Assembly: GCA_018398815.1 (NCBI GenBank)
Contig: CM031602.1
Location: 98,085,080-98,149,079, forward strand
Reading direction: 5' to 3'
DNA from: Conus ventricosus
Lineage: Eukaryota; Mollusca; Gastropoda; Neogastropoda; Conidae
Length of the DNA stretch: 64,000 nucleotides
Shown: positions 1-11,400 of the stretch, piece by piece
Layout of the letters: each line of letters begins with the position of its first letter
How positions within the stretch are numbered: the stretch's first letter is position 1
The notes under the pieces: model-generated
What the model was told of the DNA's origin: nothing
Databases searched by the model: none
What the model saw: only the letters and a program-made list of their open reading frames with translations
Position numbers and translations under genes: made by a program

Positions 1-711
1 TGTTTTAGTGGTGCTAAAACATATCGAAAAAAGAAATGGCTGAAGAAAGTTTTACTCCCATTGAGAAACTGATGAGTTTAGGGGAGAAACTGGGATATAC
101 AGGAGATGAACTGCATAGATTCATTGAAACTCAGCAGAAGACTGAGAGAGATGAAAGGGCCAAAAGAAGGAAATTTGAAAAGGAATTCATATTGGAGACG
201 GACCACCAGCCCCTGCGTTTCCTGCAAAGAGCTCAACTGAAGAATAGCCGAGTGTTGAGATGGGCAATGACACTCCAACCCTACCGCTTCCACATCAAAT
301 ACATACCTGGACGAGAGAATGTGGGGGCAGACTATTTCAGCAGGGCACTGTAAATATGTAGTGAGTGCGTGTGTCTTTTGCAGTATCGCGTATGCGTGAC
401 GTGGCTAGTTGCGGGCCACGTGTATGAAGAGAAGGGAGAGAATTTCCATAGAAACATAATGGTTTTATGGCCACACGACTTAGAGCTGGTGGAGACCTCA
501 GATTATGTTGATATTTGCTTGGATAGTGTGTATGTATTGATTTTTCTCTAATTTTTGTTGCAAGACAAATCTTGCGTGCGTTCTCCGGTGTAAGTAGGCT
601 TATGAGAGGCCGATATTAGCACTGGTTTAAATGGGAAAATTATGAGAGTTTCATCTCCTTGAATGTTAAGTTTTAGCCAATGCAGGGCATTGTCTTCGAG
701 TGGGGGGAATT
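1..711 (+). mobile_element. Internal part of a deleted Ty3-type retroelement
   Basis: This stretch holds the fused gag/RNase H ORF (36-353), then about 360 bp of 3' untranslated sequence ending in a purine-rich tract (about 699-711, GAGTGGGGGGAATT) directly before the putative LTR. The left end of the element is outside the window. No integrase follows RNase H, which agrees with Gmr1-type gene order, in which integrase lies upstream of RT. Confidence 0.6.
36..353 (+). pseudogene. Fused gag N-terminus / RNase H C-terminus of a Ty3-type retroelement
   Basis: An intact 105-codon ORF. Residues 1 to about 50 are charged and helical (MAEESFTPIEKLMSLGEKLG, then a Lys/Arg/Glu-rich stretch) and look like the start of a gag protein. 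From about residue 51 the sequence switches to the end of a Ty3-type RNase H: ETDHQPLRFL, then RWAMTLQPYRFHIKYIPG and a final NVGADYFSRAL, matching the conserved ending H-x-pG-x-N-x-xADxLSR. A complete element would have several kilobases of gag, protease, integrase and RT between these two parts. The join is in frame, so this is an internal-deletion derivative. The stop lies just upstream of the 3' UTR and LTR. The ORF cannot encode an active enzyme because the RNase H catalytic core is absent. The RNase H identification is firm; the gag identification is weaker and rests on position and composition. Confidence 0.72.
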
Positions 712-1569
712 TGTCAAGGAGCGTGAAACCTCTCACAAAAGGCATTGGACGCTTGGAGGAAAAGGGACGTTGTACGTAGTATACCAATAGGTAATAGACC
801 AATTAACCAGGGTACCTTACCCGTCGCACACGGCCGAACTGTGTGAAAGAAGGCCGAAGTGGTCAGATGACGAACAACACCAGGAGAGAGAGAGAGAAGG
901 CAGAGGAGAGAGAGAGAGAGGAGAGGAGTGAGCAGGACAGAGAAAGGGTCGAGAGAAACGTGGTCTGGGAGATAGAAGAGACAGCAAGGTCTTATAGTTA
1001 AAGACAAGCTGGAAGAGAAGGAAACTAAGTTTGAAGCCCAGAGGTGGGTGAAGACAGACAAACTCAATTTGAACCCAGAGGTGGGTGAAGAAGACGAAGA
1101 AGAGTTCTACGTCGAGATCCCAGAGACGACCACGAAGCCCCAGTCCTGAAACCTGGAGCCAGTCAACCAAGGGCGTCACCATCAAGCAGTGCTGAAGAAG
1201 ACTTGAAGAAACTTGTTCAAGAACTGTGGTGTGGTGTGAAAGCGTGGTTGTGTGTGTGAAAACCTGGCCAGGTAAGAAGTCATTTTATTATAACCCGGGA
1301 TTAGGAAGTATTGATCTTTTATGTTCTGATTTGATTGTTCATGATTAATTATAAGTAGCATAGAAATTGTATTTCTTGTTCTCAGTCGTGTTAGGAGAGA
1401 GACGAATGCGTGACATCCCATTCCAGAGAGAGGCGAATGTTTGGTGTGCGCATGAGTGTGCATATGCGTGTATGAGTGCAAAGATAACCTTGGTGTGTTA
1501 AGCCTGACTAATAATACATCAACTTAGTGCACTTAAGCAATACCATCACGATTTCCCCCGTCCTGGACA
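712..1569 (+). repeat. Putative LTR of the deleted Ty3-type element
   Basis: The segment starts TGTCAAGGAGCG directly after a polypurine tract and ends CCTGGACA, so it has the TG...CA ends expected of an LTR. It contains GA-rich stretches (885-925) and no ORF of interest. The partner LTR is outside the window, so both borders are inferred from the tract and terminal dinucleotides only. Confidence 0.42.
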
Positions 1570-2030
1570 AAAATCAAATTGATTTTCTCCCAGTTGTGCG
1601 AAGGGAAAGGCATTGAAAGAAAAGCGTAGATGGCGTGTCCCCGGTGGGCTCGGTACCCACACAACACGTCCAAAGCTGATGACTTCACCTGCTGGAGGAA
1701 GTTTTGTCAGCCAAGTTGCGTGACTTGGGGGCTTGCCTCACACCTCATTCCAACCTGCCCCGTCACAGGTCTGGACAGTCATCAGCGGTCGAGTGCGGGG
1801 AGAAAAAAAAAAGAGTGGTAAATTGGTTGACTCTGGATAGTCAGCGTTTGAAACGATTTTCATTCGCTGTAACCTAACATCATCTGTCCAGTTCGTCATT
1901 ATTATTATATCCATAGGGTTCTGTTGAGAAATCTTCCACTTCAGTGAATCTTCGTCTTCTGTCTGACTTGCTTTCACACAAACACGCACGCATAGATATA
2001 CACATATACACACGCGCGCACGCGCTCGCG

Positions 2031-2032
<2 letters not shown>
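1570..2032. other. Intergenic, no gene seen
   Basis: Unique-looking sequence with no supported coding region, RNA gene or repeat. Confidence 0.5.
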
Positions 2033-2091
<59 letters not shown>

Positions 2092-2140
2092 GTAGGCGTG
2101 CACGCACGCAAACATACATACATACATACATACAGAGAGA
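2033..2140. repeat. (CA)n microsatellite and flanking CATA/GA repeats
   Basis: About 28 CA units (2033-2088), followed by a short (CATA)n block and (GA)n near 2134-2144. Long ORFs over this stretch on both strands are low-complexity artefacts. Confidence 0.95.
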
Positions 2141-2144
2141 GAGA

Positions 2145-2958
2145 TTGTTTTCCTTTGGACTTAGCGCATTAGCAGCCGAATGCCGCTTTGTCCTTAAAAC
2201 AACAACAAGAAACTGATTTTTTGTTCTATTTTTGTATCCTGTGAACAAGTCTCCCCCGTCAATAGAATTGGGCATTCCACGATCTAATGCCACCACGTTT
2301 ATCTACCACTTTTTCTACTTCACTTCAGGCGTACGCGCTTTTAAGCCAAGTCTGCGCGACGCCAGTCACGTGTACAAATCACAGAATGATCGACCAGTCG
2401 ACTGCGATGGTCGGGGTGGGGAACCGATTTGCCCTTTTTCCGGAATCGCCGGGCGCTTTGAAGCGGCCCCAGACAGCACGTAGCGGAGGGGCAATGCCGC
2501 TTACGGTCAACTCGCCGTCCAACGGCGGATTATGAAGACTAGTCCAGGGCCTGGAACCCCCACCTGTCCGTCTGAGAAAACTCAATCATCCGGGGGGTCA
2601 GGTGGAAATGCTCTGTTTGCTTGTCCGCTGGGCAACTAGCTTGCGACTGTGTCGGTCAAAGGGTGGTTGGACGGTTAGTTTCAGTACAGACGGGTTGTAC
2701 GTGTTTCCTGTCCTGTATATTTCCTTTCCTCATCATTCACCCGATTTTTCTCAGAAAGGAACCCCAGGAGAGTGTTGACCGTACCGTGTGAGACGAGGCG
2801 TGTTGTGCCAATAAAATGTGTCCGCAGCATGCACGCATTGTACTCGTCAGCGCAAAGACGACAGACCGACTCTGCGGGGCCTGTGTGACTTTCTCAGTTT
2901 TTCATACTGAAAGTGACCGATTCCTACGTCGTGACGGACGGATAAGTAAGCAGGCAGG
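2145..2958. other. Intergenic; right part may be 3' UTR of the LINE tail
   Basis: No convincing ORF. Because the zinc-finger ORF at 2959-3159 ends at 2959 on the minus strand, the part just left of it would be the 3' UTR of that element. No poly-A or satellite tail was pinned down. Confidence 0.35.
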
Positions 2959-3159
2959 TCATCTGTTGATGTGGGTCCTCTTGTGGGAATGAAGGCCAAT
3001 TCCTGAGGCGCAAAGTCGTCCACAGACGCTGCATGGAATGGAGTCCTGCAAGGATGGGCCCCGTTTTTCTCCGATTCCTCTTTTCCTGGATGGCAGCTGC
3101 TCTGTCGCGCTCGAATGTCTTTGTGCCCTTACTGAGAATACGGAAACAAGTACATGCAT
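2959..3159 (-). pseudogene. C-terminal zinc-finger tail of a non-LTR retrotransposon ORF2 (fragment)
   Basis: A 66-codon minus-strand ORF ending in a C2H2 finger: CSVCGRL, twelve residues after the second Cys, then HKRTH, giving C-x2-C-x12-H-x3-H a few residues before the stop (THINR). A single terminal finger of this kind, preceded by a basic Ser/Arg-rich stretch (HSSATEQLPSRKRG), is common at the C-terminus of reverse-transcriptase ORFs of invertebrate LINEs. No RT domain is visible upstream, where the sequence runs into AT-rich DNA and a poly-G tract, so the element would be 5'-truncated. It could instead be a stray exon of a zinc-finger gene, but there is no splice context or second finger. 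Confidence 0.5.
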
Positions 3160-3254
3160 GCTACTTGTATGATAATTATGTCTGGTGACTTGTCATCGCA
3201 CTATCAGCGGTTACTTATAATAACCTTGTCATTACTTTGGGAAAGCAAGTAGAT

Positions 3255-3255
<1 letters not shown>

Positions 3256-3286
<31 letters not shown>
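3256..3286. repeat. Poly-G tract
   Basis: 31 consecutive G. The true length is uncertain in any assembly. Confidence 0.95.
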
Positions 3287-3289
<3 letters not shown>

Positions 3290-3507
3290 GTAAATTTAAG
3301 TCACTTGTCCCCAGGACAAATAAGAATTTATCTGACAATTTCCACCCCTGCACTCGAATGCACTTGGGATCACTTTTACTCGGGTACAGCGAGAAACGAC
3401 AGAAAAACGGTGACAGGGCAGTGAATCCTCTGTCGGAATAGATTGTACGGCGATTTGACAACGAGCGAGACAGGAGACGGTGATCTCGGATACAATCGGT
3501 CGAGAAC

Positions 3508-5120
3508 CGCCACCCCTATCCCCACCCTAATTCATCTCTCTCCTCCAGTCGGCAATCTTTCGCCACCCTATCCCCACCCTAATTCATCTCTCTCCTCCAG
3601 TCGGCAATCTTTCGCCACCCCTATCCCCACCCTAATTCATCTCTCTCCTCCAGTCGGCAATCTTTCGCCACCCTATCCCCACCCTAATTCATCTCTCTCC
3701 TCCAGTCGGCAATCTTTCGCCACCCCTATCCCACCCTAATTCATCTCTCTCCTCCAGTCGGCAATCTTTCGCCACCCCTATCCCCACCCTAATTCATCCT
3801 CTCCTCCAGTCGGCAATCTTTCGCCACCCTATCCCCACCCTAATTCATCTCTCTCTCCAGTCGGCAATCTTTCGCCACCCTATCCCCACCCTAATTCATC
3901 TCTCTCCTCCAGTCGGCAATCTTTCGCCACCCCTATCCCCCCCCTAATTCATCTCTCTCCTCCAGTCGGCAATCTTTCGCCACCCCTATCCCCACCCTAA
4001 TTCATCTCTCTCCTCCAGTCGGCAATCTTTCGCCACCCCTATCCCCACCCTAATTCATCTCTCTCCTCCAGTCGGCAATCTTTCGCCACCCCTATCCCCA
4101 CCCTAATTCATCTCTCTCCTCCAGTCGGCAATCTTTCGCCACCCTATCCCCACCTAATTCATCTCTCTCCTCCAGTCGGCAATCTTTCGCCACCCTATCC
4201 CCACCCTAATTCATCTCTCTCCTCCAGTCGGCAATCTTTCGCCACCCTATCCCCACCCTAATTCATCTCTCTCCTCCAGTCGGCAATCTTTCGCCACCCC
4301 TATCCCCACCCTAATTCATCTCTCTCCTCCAGTCGGCAATCTTTCGCCACCCCTATCCCACCCTAATTCATCTCTCTCCTCCAGTCGGCAATCTTTCGCC
4401 ACCCCTATCCCCACCCTAATTCATCTCTCTCCTCCAGTCGGCAATCTTTCGCCACCCCTATCCCACCCTAATTCATCTCTCTCCTCCAGTCGGCAATCTT
4501 TCGCCACCCCTATCCCCACCCTAATTCATCTCTCTCCTCCAGTCGGCAATCTTTCGCCACCCTATCCCCCCTAATTCATCTCTCTCCTCCAGTCGGCAAT
4601 CTTTCGCCACCCCTATCCCCACCCTAATTCATCTCTCTCCTCCAGTCGGCAATCTTTCGCCACCCTATCCCCACCCTAATTCATCTCTCTCCTCCAGTCG
4701 GCAATCTTTCGCCACCCTATCCCCACCCTAATTCATCTCTCTCCTCCAGTCGGCAATCTTTCGCCACCCCTATCCCACCCTAATTCATTTCTCTCCTCCA
4801 GTCGGCAATCTTTCGCCACCCCTATCCCCACCCTAATTCATCTCTCTCCTCCAGTCGGCAATCTTTCGCCACCCCTATCCCCACCTAATTCATCTCTCTC
4901 CTCCAGTCGGCAATCTTTCGCCACCCTACCCCCACCCTAATTCATCTCTCTCCTCCAGTCGGCAATCTTTCGCCACCCCTATCCCCACCCTAATTCATCT
5001 CTCTCCTCCAGTCGGCAATCTTTCGCCACCCCTATCCCCACCCTAATTCATCTCTCTCCTCCAGTCGGCAATCTCTCTCCTCCAGTCGGCAATCTCTCTC
5101 CTCCAGTCGGCAATCTTTCG
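3508..5120. repeat. 53-bp minisatellite, about 30 units
   Basis: Tandem repeat with unit core CCTAATTCATCTCTCTCCTC, then AGTCGGCAATCTTTCGCCACCCCTAT. Units differ almost only by the number of C in the two C runs (52 versus 53 bp) plus rare substitutions. From about 5040 the array shifts to a shorter unit containing CAGTCGGCAATCTCTCTCCT. The 98-codon ORF across its start is a by-product of the repeat. Confidence 0.97.
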
Positions 5121-5774
5121 GGCTGTTCTTGGCAAGCACGGCCAACTGAAGATAACAACCGCCGCCTATTTTTTTTCTCTCTCTGTCCTTTTTCTTTTTT
5201 CCTTTTTTTTCTTTCTTTCTTTAAGTGATAACTCGGGGTAGCCACCAGGAAGTTGACCGGGGTTATCACTGACAGCGATCAATCAGCTGTTGATGTATCG
5301 CTCCTGTCCAACGGCTTGCTGTTGTAAATGCTTCACGATTGAGAACAAGTATGGTAGTGGCGTCGCTCTGGCTGTCGGCTGTGCATGAGAGCGCCGCGTG
5401 CATGATGTGGGTTGGGTAGGGTGTAGGGTGGGAGGGGGGTGGGGGTGGTGAAGGGAGTTAATTCTAAACATCTCATTTCAAACTCATGGGTGACACTTAG
5501 CGGGCGCCCAAGTCTCTTTGAAACATGAGTGGCATAGGTGGATGAAATATGACTAGGATAGGGGAGAGAGTGACTAAACTTATGAACAGGACTCATAGAT
5601 TCTACCTCTCCCCCCCCCCCCTCCCCACCTTGCCCTCAGACACGGCGAGCATGTGTATGTTTTCACTGCTGTCCTTTTACATCTTGACATAACGCCTTGC
5701 CAAATCCCTCTATTCATTTCTCTGGAAATGCCGCACACAGAATGTCAAACGTATCTCCGCCTTTCTCCTCGTCA
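5121..5774. other. Intergenic between two tandem arrays
   Basis: Contains a T-rich/CTTT stretch (5168-5222) and a short C run near 5612. No supported gene. Confidence 0.5.
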
Positions 5775-6190
5775 CCAATATTTCATAGTATCAATGTACT
5801 TGGCCAATGTTTCATGGCATCAATGTAGTTGACCAGTATTGCATTGTATCAGTATAGTTGACCAATGTTTCATGGCATCAGTGTGGTTGACCAGTGTTGC
5901 ATTAGATCAGTATAGTTGACCAATGTTTCATGGCATCAATGTAGTTGACCAGTGTTGCATTGTATCAGTATAGTTGACCAATGTTTCATGGCATCAGTGT
6001 AGTTGACCAATGTTTCATGGCATCAGTGTAGTTGACCAATGTTTCATGGCATCAATGTAGTTGACCAGTACTTCATGACATCAATGTAGTTTACCAGTAT
6101 TGCATTGTATCAGTATAGTTGACCAGTGTTTCATGGCATCAATGTAGTTGACCAGTATTCCATGGTATCAATGTGGTTGACTAATATGAT
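5775..6190. repeat. About 29-bp tandem repeat with an alternating two-unit pattern
   Basis: About fourteen units of two related types: one with GTTTCATGGCATCA and one with TTGCATTGTATCAGTATA, each ending in AGTTGACCA. Through much of the array the types alternate, giving a dimer of about 58 bp; near 5985-6060 several of the first type follow one another. Confidence 0.93.
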
Positions 6191-6270
6191 GCTGTACTAA
6201 TTGATCAGAGGAAACGTGTGCACTCATCCGTGCCGTCTAATCCCCTTCATTCCGTTAACACCACCACCCC

Positions 6271-6271
<1 letters not shown>

Positions 6272-6332
<61 letters not shown>
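6272..6332. repeat. Poly-C tract
   Basis: About 60 consecutive C. Poly-Pro and poly-Gly ORFs over it are artefacts. Confidence 0.95.
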
Positions 6333-7024
6333 ATCCAGCGGTAGGCTGTTCATCCTGCCCATCCTCCTCACAACCTTCCCATTTTCCCGCTCTACCAGCC
6401 CTAGGTTCTACTACCCCATGGCGTGAACATGGAGACGACAGTTCCACACCATCTGTCACAGCAGTACCCGCTCAATCTAACGGCTCTTATATTTCCTTCG
6501 CTGCTTGCCTTGTCTTTGAAGTTCTCTGTGTTGAACTGGCTTGATGACGCCTCCGCCCTCCTCCTCCCCCGGGTCCCCTCCCCCTCTCCCCCCAGGGCCG
6601 TGTCAACGTTTGTGGGACAAAAGAGGGATGGGACACAGCCCGCTGACGATGAATGGGACTGATTGCTGGGGATCATGGGAGCTAGAACACGCCCGTGAGA
6701 GCGGCGCCAAGGGGTGTTTGTTGTTTCCAAATCCCCAGCGGGCACGGTCCATTGGAGGTCATTCGACGAGGCTCTTGTCAGTGTGATAGGCAGAGGAATG
6801 TGCGTGGACAGGTCTGGGACAACTGGTTTATGACTTCTTCTCGGCTGTCAATTGTCACATCCGCCAGGGAGCTTATGGTTTTACCCTTCCTCCGTTTGTT
6901 TTGTTTATCCGTGCGTCCGTCAGCCAAAACACTGATGAACGCATTTTGACCGAAGCGGTGGAGAGAGGAAATGAGGGTCCGAGAAGGAATCCGTTATGGT
7001 TGGGTGTCGATCCATAGTGTGGGT

Positions 7025-7055
<31 letters not shown>

Positions 7056-7504
7056 ATAACCCAATGTACCTCGGCCCTTCCCAACAAGGGTTTACAAGAA
7101 GGTTAGTAGTAGAAAGAAACTCGTGGAGAGCGTGGCAGCAGAGAGTCCTCAGAAGAGAAGCCCCTTTCAAGCAAGTGTTTCGGCCCTTATCTCCTGACAC
7201 TCTAGGGGGGTTGGGCCACACCCGGTTCATGACTCCGGATGTCTCTCTGCTGCCCTTTTTTTCCCATCTTGGGACGAGCCATGGCTGGGATTCGAACCCA
7301 TGACCCTCTGGACATGCTCATTTTCCACTTATTAAGGTTAAGGTTACTAAGGTTACTCTTTATTACAAAAAGCTTCTTTTGAAAATTTGGAAAAGATATA
7401 TAAAGACTAAATGCTTCCCAAAGTACATAAGCCTAATTTTTCAATAAAGTGTTTGAACGCTCGATCACAATTAAAAAAAAAATTCATTAATGAATTATAC
7501 ATTT
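6333..7504. other. Intergenic; possible SINE fragment near 7275-7320
   Basis: No intact gene. The stretch includes a (CA)n at 7025-7052. At 7285-7302 the minus strand reads GGGTTCGAATCCC, a perfect tRNA B-box type sequence, inside GGTCATGGGTTCGAATCCCA; no A box is seen at the right distance, so this is at most a partial tRNA-derived SINE head. Confidence 0.45.
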
Positions 7505-7935
7505 TATCAAATAATCCTGTGGTCTTTTCATCACACCACCTATAATCCTGTGGTCTTTCCACCACACCACCTATAATCCTGTGGTCTTTCCACCACACCA
7601 CCTATAATCCTGTGGTCTTTCACACACCACACTATAATCCTGTGGTCTTTCCACCACACCACCTATAATCCTGTGGTCTTTCCACACACCGCCTATGATC
7701 CTGTGGTCTTTCCACCACACCACCTATAAACCTGTGGTCTTTCCACCACACCGCCTATAATCCTGTGGTCTTTCCACCACACCGCCTATAATCTTGTGGT
7801 CTTTCCACCACACCGCCTATGATCCTGTGGTCTTTCCACCACACCACCTACAATCCTGTGGTCTTTCCACCACACCGCCTATAATTCTGTGGTCTTTCTA
7901 CCACATCGCCTATAATCCTGTGGTCTTTCCACCAC
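7505..7935. repeat. 32-bp minisatellite, about 13 units
   Basis: Unit core CCTATAATCCTGTGGTCTTT followed by CCACCACACCAC, with C/T and A/G variants (CACCGCCTATGATCC). It ends abruptly at AAGAGCTC. Confidence 0.95.
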
Positions 7936-8269
7936 CAAGAGCTCAAAATTTGAATTAAAAGGCATCCCAATTCAGCTAGTTAAGGGTTAGAAATGGAAAA
8001 AAAACTGAGAAGAAAGTGCTGTAATGAAATACGTCGCATGAAAGCTGACGTCTTTATGTAGACTACTGGAAGGAAACAAGCTACATGAAAGTTAAGATCA
8101 GTATGTAAAGAGTAATAAATAGATATATAGATATATATTATGTATATAGAGTATGTCCTATTATATAGTCCGCATAATAGTGTGTGTATATATACAGTAT
8201 AATGATGTGCATTATGGTATACAGAGAGCATTCAGGGTATAGGTATATGAAGTGTATATACAAAGAAAG
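7936..8269. other. AT-rich intergenic sequence
   Basis: AT-rich with (TA)n-like stretches at 8115-8200. No supported gene. Confidence 0.5.
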
Positions 8270-8984
8270 CAAGAGAGACATTGATCGCAGCTATGGCAAG
8301 GTTGTAGTAAGGTGTGCTGTTCAGTTGTCCCCATCCTACCCTGTCTTTTAACACACCATCAGCGGTCAGAATGTAAACGTTTTACCTCATAAACACACAG
8401 TTACTACACAAAAATAATGAATTTTTAATGAACTGGAATAATGTCAGTAAAACAAAATGACTTTTTTTTTTAACACAATGAGCAGCTGACAACGAAGCAC
8501 GTTCAAAGGACTATCAGCGGCACGTAAAGAACTGTCCAACAAAGGCAGACCTTACCAAAGGCACGTATTCAGAAAATCAGTTAAAATGAAAGAGGGAACA
8601 AACAGAAAAATGAGGCAACGGAGTGACGGACACATGGACTGCCATAACTGTTTTCAAGTCAACAAACACTACTGAAACGGCAGGTGCTTGGAAAGGGTCA
8701 TTTCACCCCGAAGAGCTTTGGAGGGACTACGTGTTTCAACCCAGACAAGAAACAGGTGAGGTGCTGTCTGAACAGAGTTAGTTAGGCTACACTGAAGGGC
8801 CGACAAGTCTTGGCGCCAGAGGCTCTTTACCGTTGAGGGGTAACTGAATGAACAATACGCTTCATTTCAGACTGACAAGCTAACTAAGTGTTTCCGTTCA
8901 GATGACGTCACCGAGTTCGAACAACACGATACGCATCAAGGAACACAGTCACTGAACTGAAACGAAACACTGGATGATGATCTA
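8270..8984. repeat. Duplicated host segment, left copy
   Basis: Matches 52890-53945 in the same orientation: shared blocks include AGGTGTGCTGTTCAG / AGATGTGCTGCTCAG, TGTCTTTAACACAC, and near the end CAGATGACGTCAC followed by GAGT(T/G)CGAACAACAC. The right copy carries an extra 33-bp tandem array (53480-53870). Its right edge here is interrupted by the LTR retrotransposon at 8985. Confidence 0.75.
8980..8984. repeat. Target-site duplication, left (ATCTA)
   Basis: ATCTA immediately before the left LTR; the identical ATCTA follows the right LTR at 16868-16872. Five-base duplications are typical of Ty3-type integration. Confidence 0.85.
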
Positions 8985-10695
8985 TGTCACGACCGGCCCC
9001 TGGAGGTCGGCCCTGACAGGATGGGTCTAAGAGGGAGTGAAGGGAGTGACTGACCTCACCCGCTCCGCAAGACACAGGAAAGGTTACAATACAACACACC
9101 ATTTACTCACACCAACATACACAAAGTCACAAATAAGCATTTCAACACACATTTGGTTTGTTCCTTCCTGTTGTCCCCCACCCTTACCTCCCCAAAGTTC
9201 ACTGGGAGTATCATGTCCAATCGGGTGTCCAAACCCGGTCTGTTCTGAATAGTCTTTCAGTGCCGACACCCTCAGCACACACCCACACCACTTCCCCAAT
9301 AGCACGACATAGATTTAATCACACTTGTTTAGCTGTCACACGGGCTGCATGAAGTCTGAAAACACAGTGTAGAACACATCCCGTCGGACGTGGTGGTAGT
9401 CGTCAAAGGTCCCGGACAGGGGTAGGACCATCCGGTGAAGAACGTGTGGTCATACACTGCGGCCTCAAGGACGTCAGCCCCGGGTGAAGCCAGCGGGAGG
9501 AGGAGAAAAAAAAAGGAACAGGAAAGGGGTACTAGAACTCCGCAGTCAGTATGGTATGAAATATGCTGCTAAATCCTAACAGCCACCTGCATAAAGGGCG
9601 AGGGGCGGTGTTTGCTGAATACATTAGTAGCACCAGCTCAACACAGACCTGAGCGTAAAACAGTAAACAAAACAGATGAGGAATGTTCATTAAAGGATCT
9701 CTCACACGAGACAGGCAAGAAATGACATCGAATTAACAGGTTGAAGAAAAGAATAGCAATTTATATCTCTGTCCCTCCTTCACTCACGTTCAATGACCAC
9801 AACACATTTTCCTTTCTTAAGATTTGAACTGAAGAGTACAGCAGTCATTGCTTTACAACGCCACCACATTTACAACTAATCATAATTTAATGGCACGATT
9901 ACCCCCACATTTATAGTAACACTTCAAAATAATCACGTAATTCCCAAACCACGCATCCAAACGTCTAATCGTGCGTACGCACGCGCGCTAACAAAAAACA
10001 CTGGTTCCCCTTGCACACACAAGCCGACGCTGGGCGAAGGATATGAGACCGGCGATTGTGACTGGGGTGGATGAGTGAGACCAAGCAAGTCCCAACCCTA
10101 AATTACCAGGTTCTCCCCTATCCCCACCGACTACCGCATCAACAGATGAGTTGAAAGGAGAGAGAATTTTGGATGTTAATTTTGAATGGCCTGGTTAAAG
10201 ATCGAATTAACCAGTGAAAAGTGGTCTCAAACAATATTTCTTTTATATTTTGAAACAAAAAACCACGAAACACAACTGATGCTTACCAGCTACCCATGGG
10301 TGACCCAAGAAAGTGGCGGGTTCAAGCAACTCTCTGTCCTCTGTCATTCGAGAGAACCAGCCGAGCAAATGCGGAAACGCTGGCATCCCTCCCCTAAAGA
10401 CCTACTGCAGGAATGAAGATACTGACTGTACCTTTGGCGATATGGTCGAGAACCAGAACTGGAGCGGGCGCTCCCATGGACATCTTCCGCACAAGTGAAG
10501 AGAAAACCTTTCTAACCGTTGGCAGCAAACATGCCAGCCACCATACGTCACAGAGTGAGAACATCTCAAGCTGAGGGGAATGCTGCACGTGCGGCGGGTA
10601 AAAAGATAGGTGAGAGGCCGATCGAGACAGCCAGTTCAAGAGAAAGGCACCAGCCACTCGTAAACCTGCAGGATGAATTGCACGGACAGTGAAAT

Positions 10696-10741
<46 letters not shown>

Positions 10742-10897
10742 GGAGAGAGAGAGAGAGAGAAAGTAAACCAAACCTGAGCTGAACGACATTAAGGTGCAAA
10801 CACACTACAAGCCACATTAAGGGATTGATACACAACAAAATAAATAAAGAAAGAACACTACAACCCAAGATGGGCCAACATCACAGGCCTCGTGACA
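8985..10897 (-). repeat. 3' LTR of the Gmr1-like element
   Basis: Starts TGTCACG and ends CGTGACA on the plus strand, a 7-bp terminal inverted repeat with TG...CA ends. It aligns over its whole length with 14942-16867. It contains a (GA)n block at about 10696-10760 that is much shorter in the other LTR. No coding region is seen. Confidence 0.9.
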
Positions 10898-10912
10898 ACC
10901 CCCTCTCCTGAA
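10898..10912 (-). promoter_or_regulatory. Polypurine tract
   Basis: The minus strand reads CAGGAGAGGGGGT directly before the 3' LTR, the usual position for the plus-strand primer. Confidence 0.75.
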
Positions 10913-11258
10913 AGTATCTGTTTCTCTGAGATACAGTGCTCTTTTGAACCTTGACACATGTGCAAATTCACAACAATGGGACCGAACCCAACCCTCTGTG
11001 ATCGACAGAGTACGATAAATCCAATACAAACATTCCACGATAGAATTATACAAGGAGATACATAGTACCACATTTTTCAGTCAACCAAAACAAACCTTCA
11101 GACAATAAAAGTAGCAATCCGAGCAAGTGGTGATTCAATACTGTTAACATCACCGAAGTGTGAACTGTCACTACACCTGATATACAAGCCAAAAAGGGGA
11201 CATAACTTTAGTTGAGGGGAAGGGTCGCTCTGATGGATTACCCCAATGGGTGTGCCGA
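10913..11258 (-). other. 3' untranslated region of the Gmr1-like element
   Basis: Lies between the RNase H stop and the polypurine tract. No supported ORF. Confidence 0.5.
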
Positions 11259-11400
11259 TTATGGAGCTCGGCTGAGATAGTCAGCATCCATATTGTTAGA
11301 ACCCTTAATATGGCGAAAAGTGAGAGCATGACTCTGCAGCTCCACTGCCCAACCCATGAGGCGACGCAAAATCTCATTTTGCCCTCATTTTGCCATCCTT
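11259..11400 (-). pseudogene. RNase H C-terminal remnant
   Basis: On the minus strand, from 11357 down, the reading includes WAVELQSHALTFRHIKG and NNMDADYLSRAP before a stop at 11259-11261. This is the same ending as in the ORF at 36-353 (HIKY...ADYFSRAL) and is characteristic of Ty3-type RNase H. The RT palm (with its YxDD motif) and most of RNase H, several hundred codons that should precede it, are missing: the sequence passes from the RT entry motif (LVKKKDGK, near 11400) almost directly into this tail. Confidence 0.75.

Noticed and set aside
36..1569. Same family as the element at 8985-16867
   Set aside because: Both are Ty3-type with a similar RNase H ending, but the LTR sequences and gag starts do not match, so they are different families.
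1738..2296. Cys/Val-rich and His/Thr-rich ORFs
   Set aside because: Translated CA microsatellite.
2959..3159. Host C2H2 zinc-finger gene
   Set aside because: A single finger right before a stop, with a basic lead-in and no exon structure, fits a LINE ORF2 tail better.
7505..7935. CRISPR-like regular repeats
   Set aside because: There are no unique spacers; the whole unit repeats head to tail, as in a minisatellite. The same applies to 3508-5120 and 5775-6190. The genome is eukaryotic.
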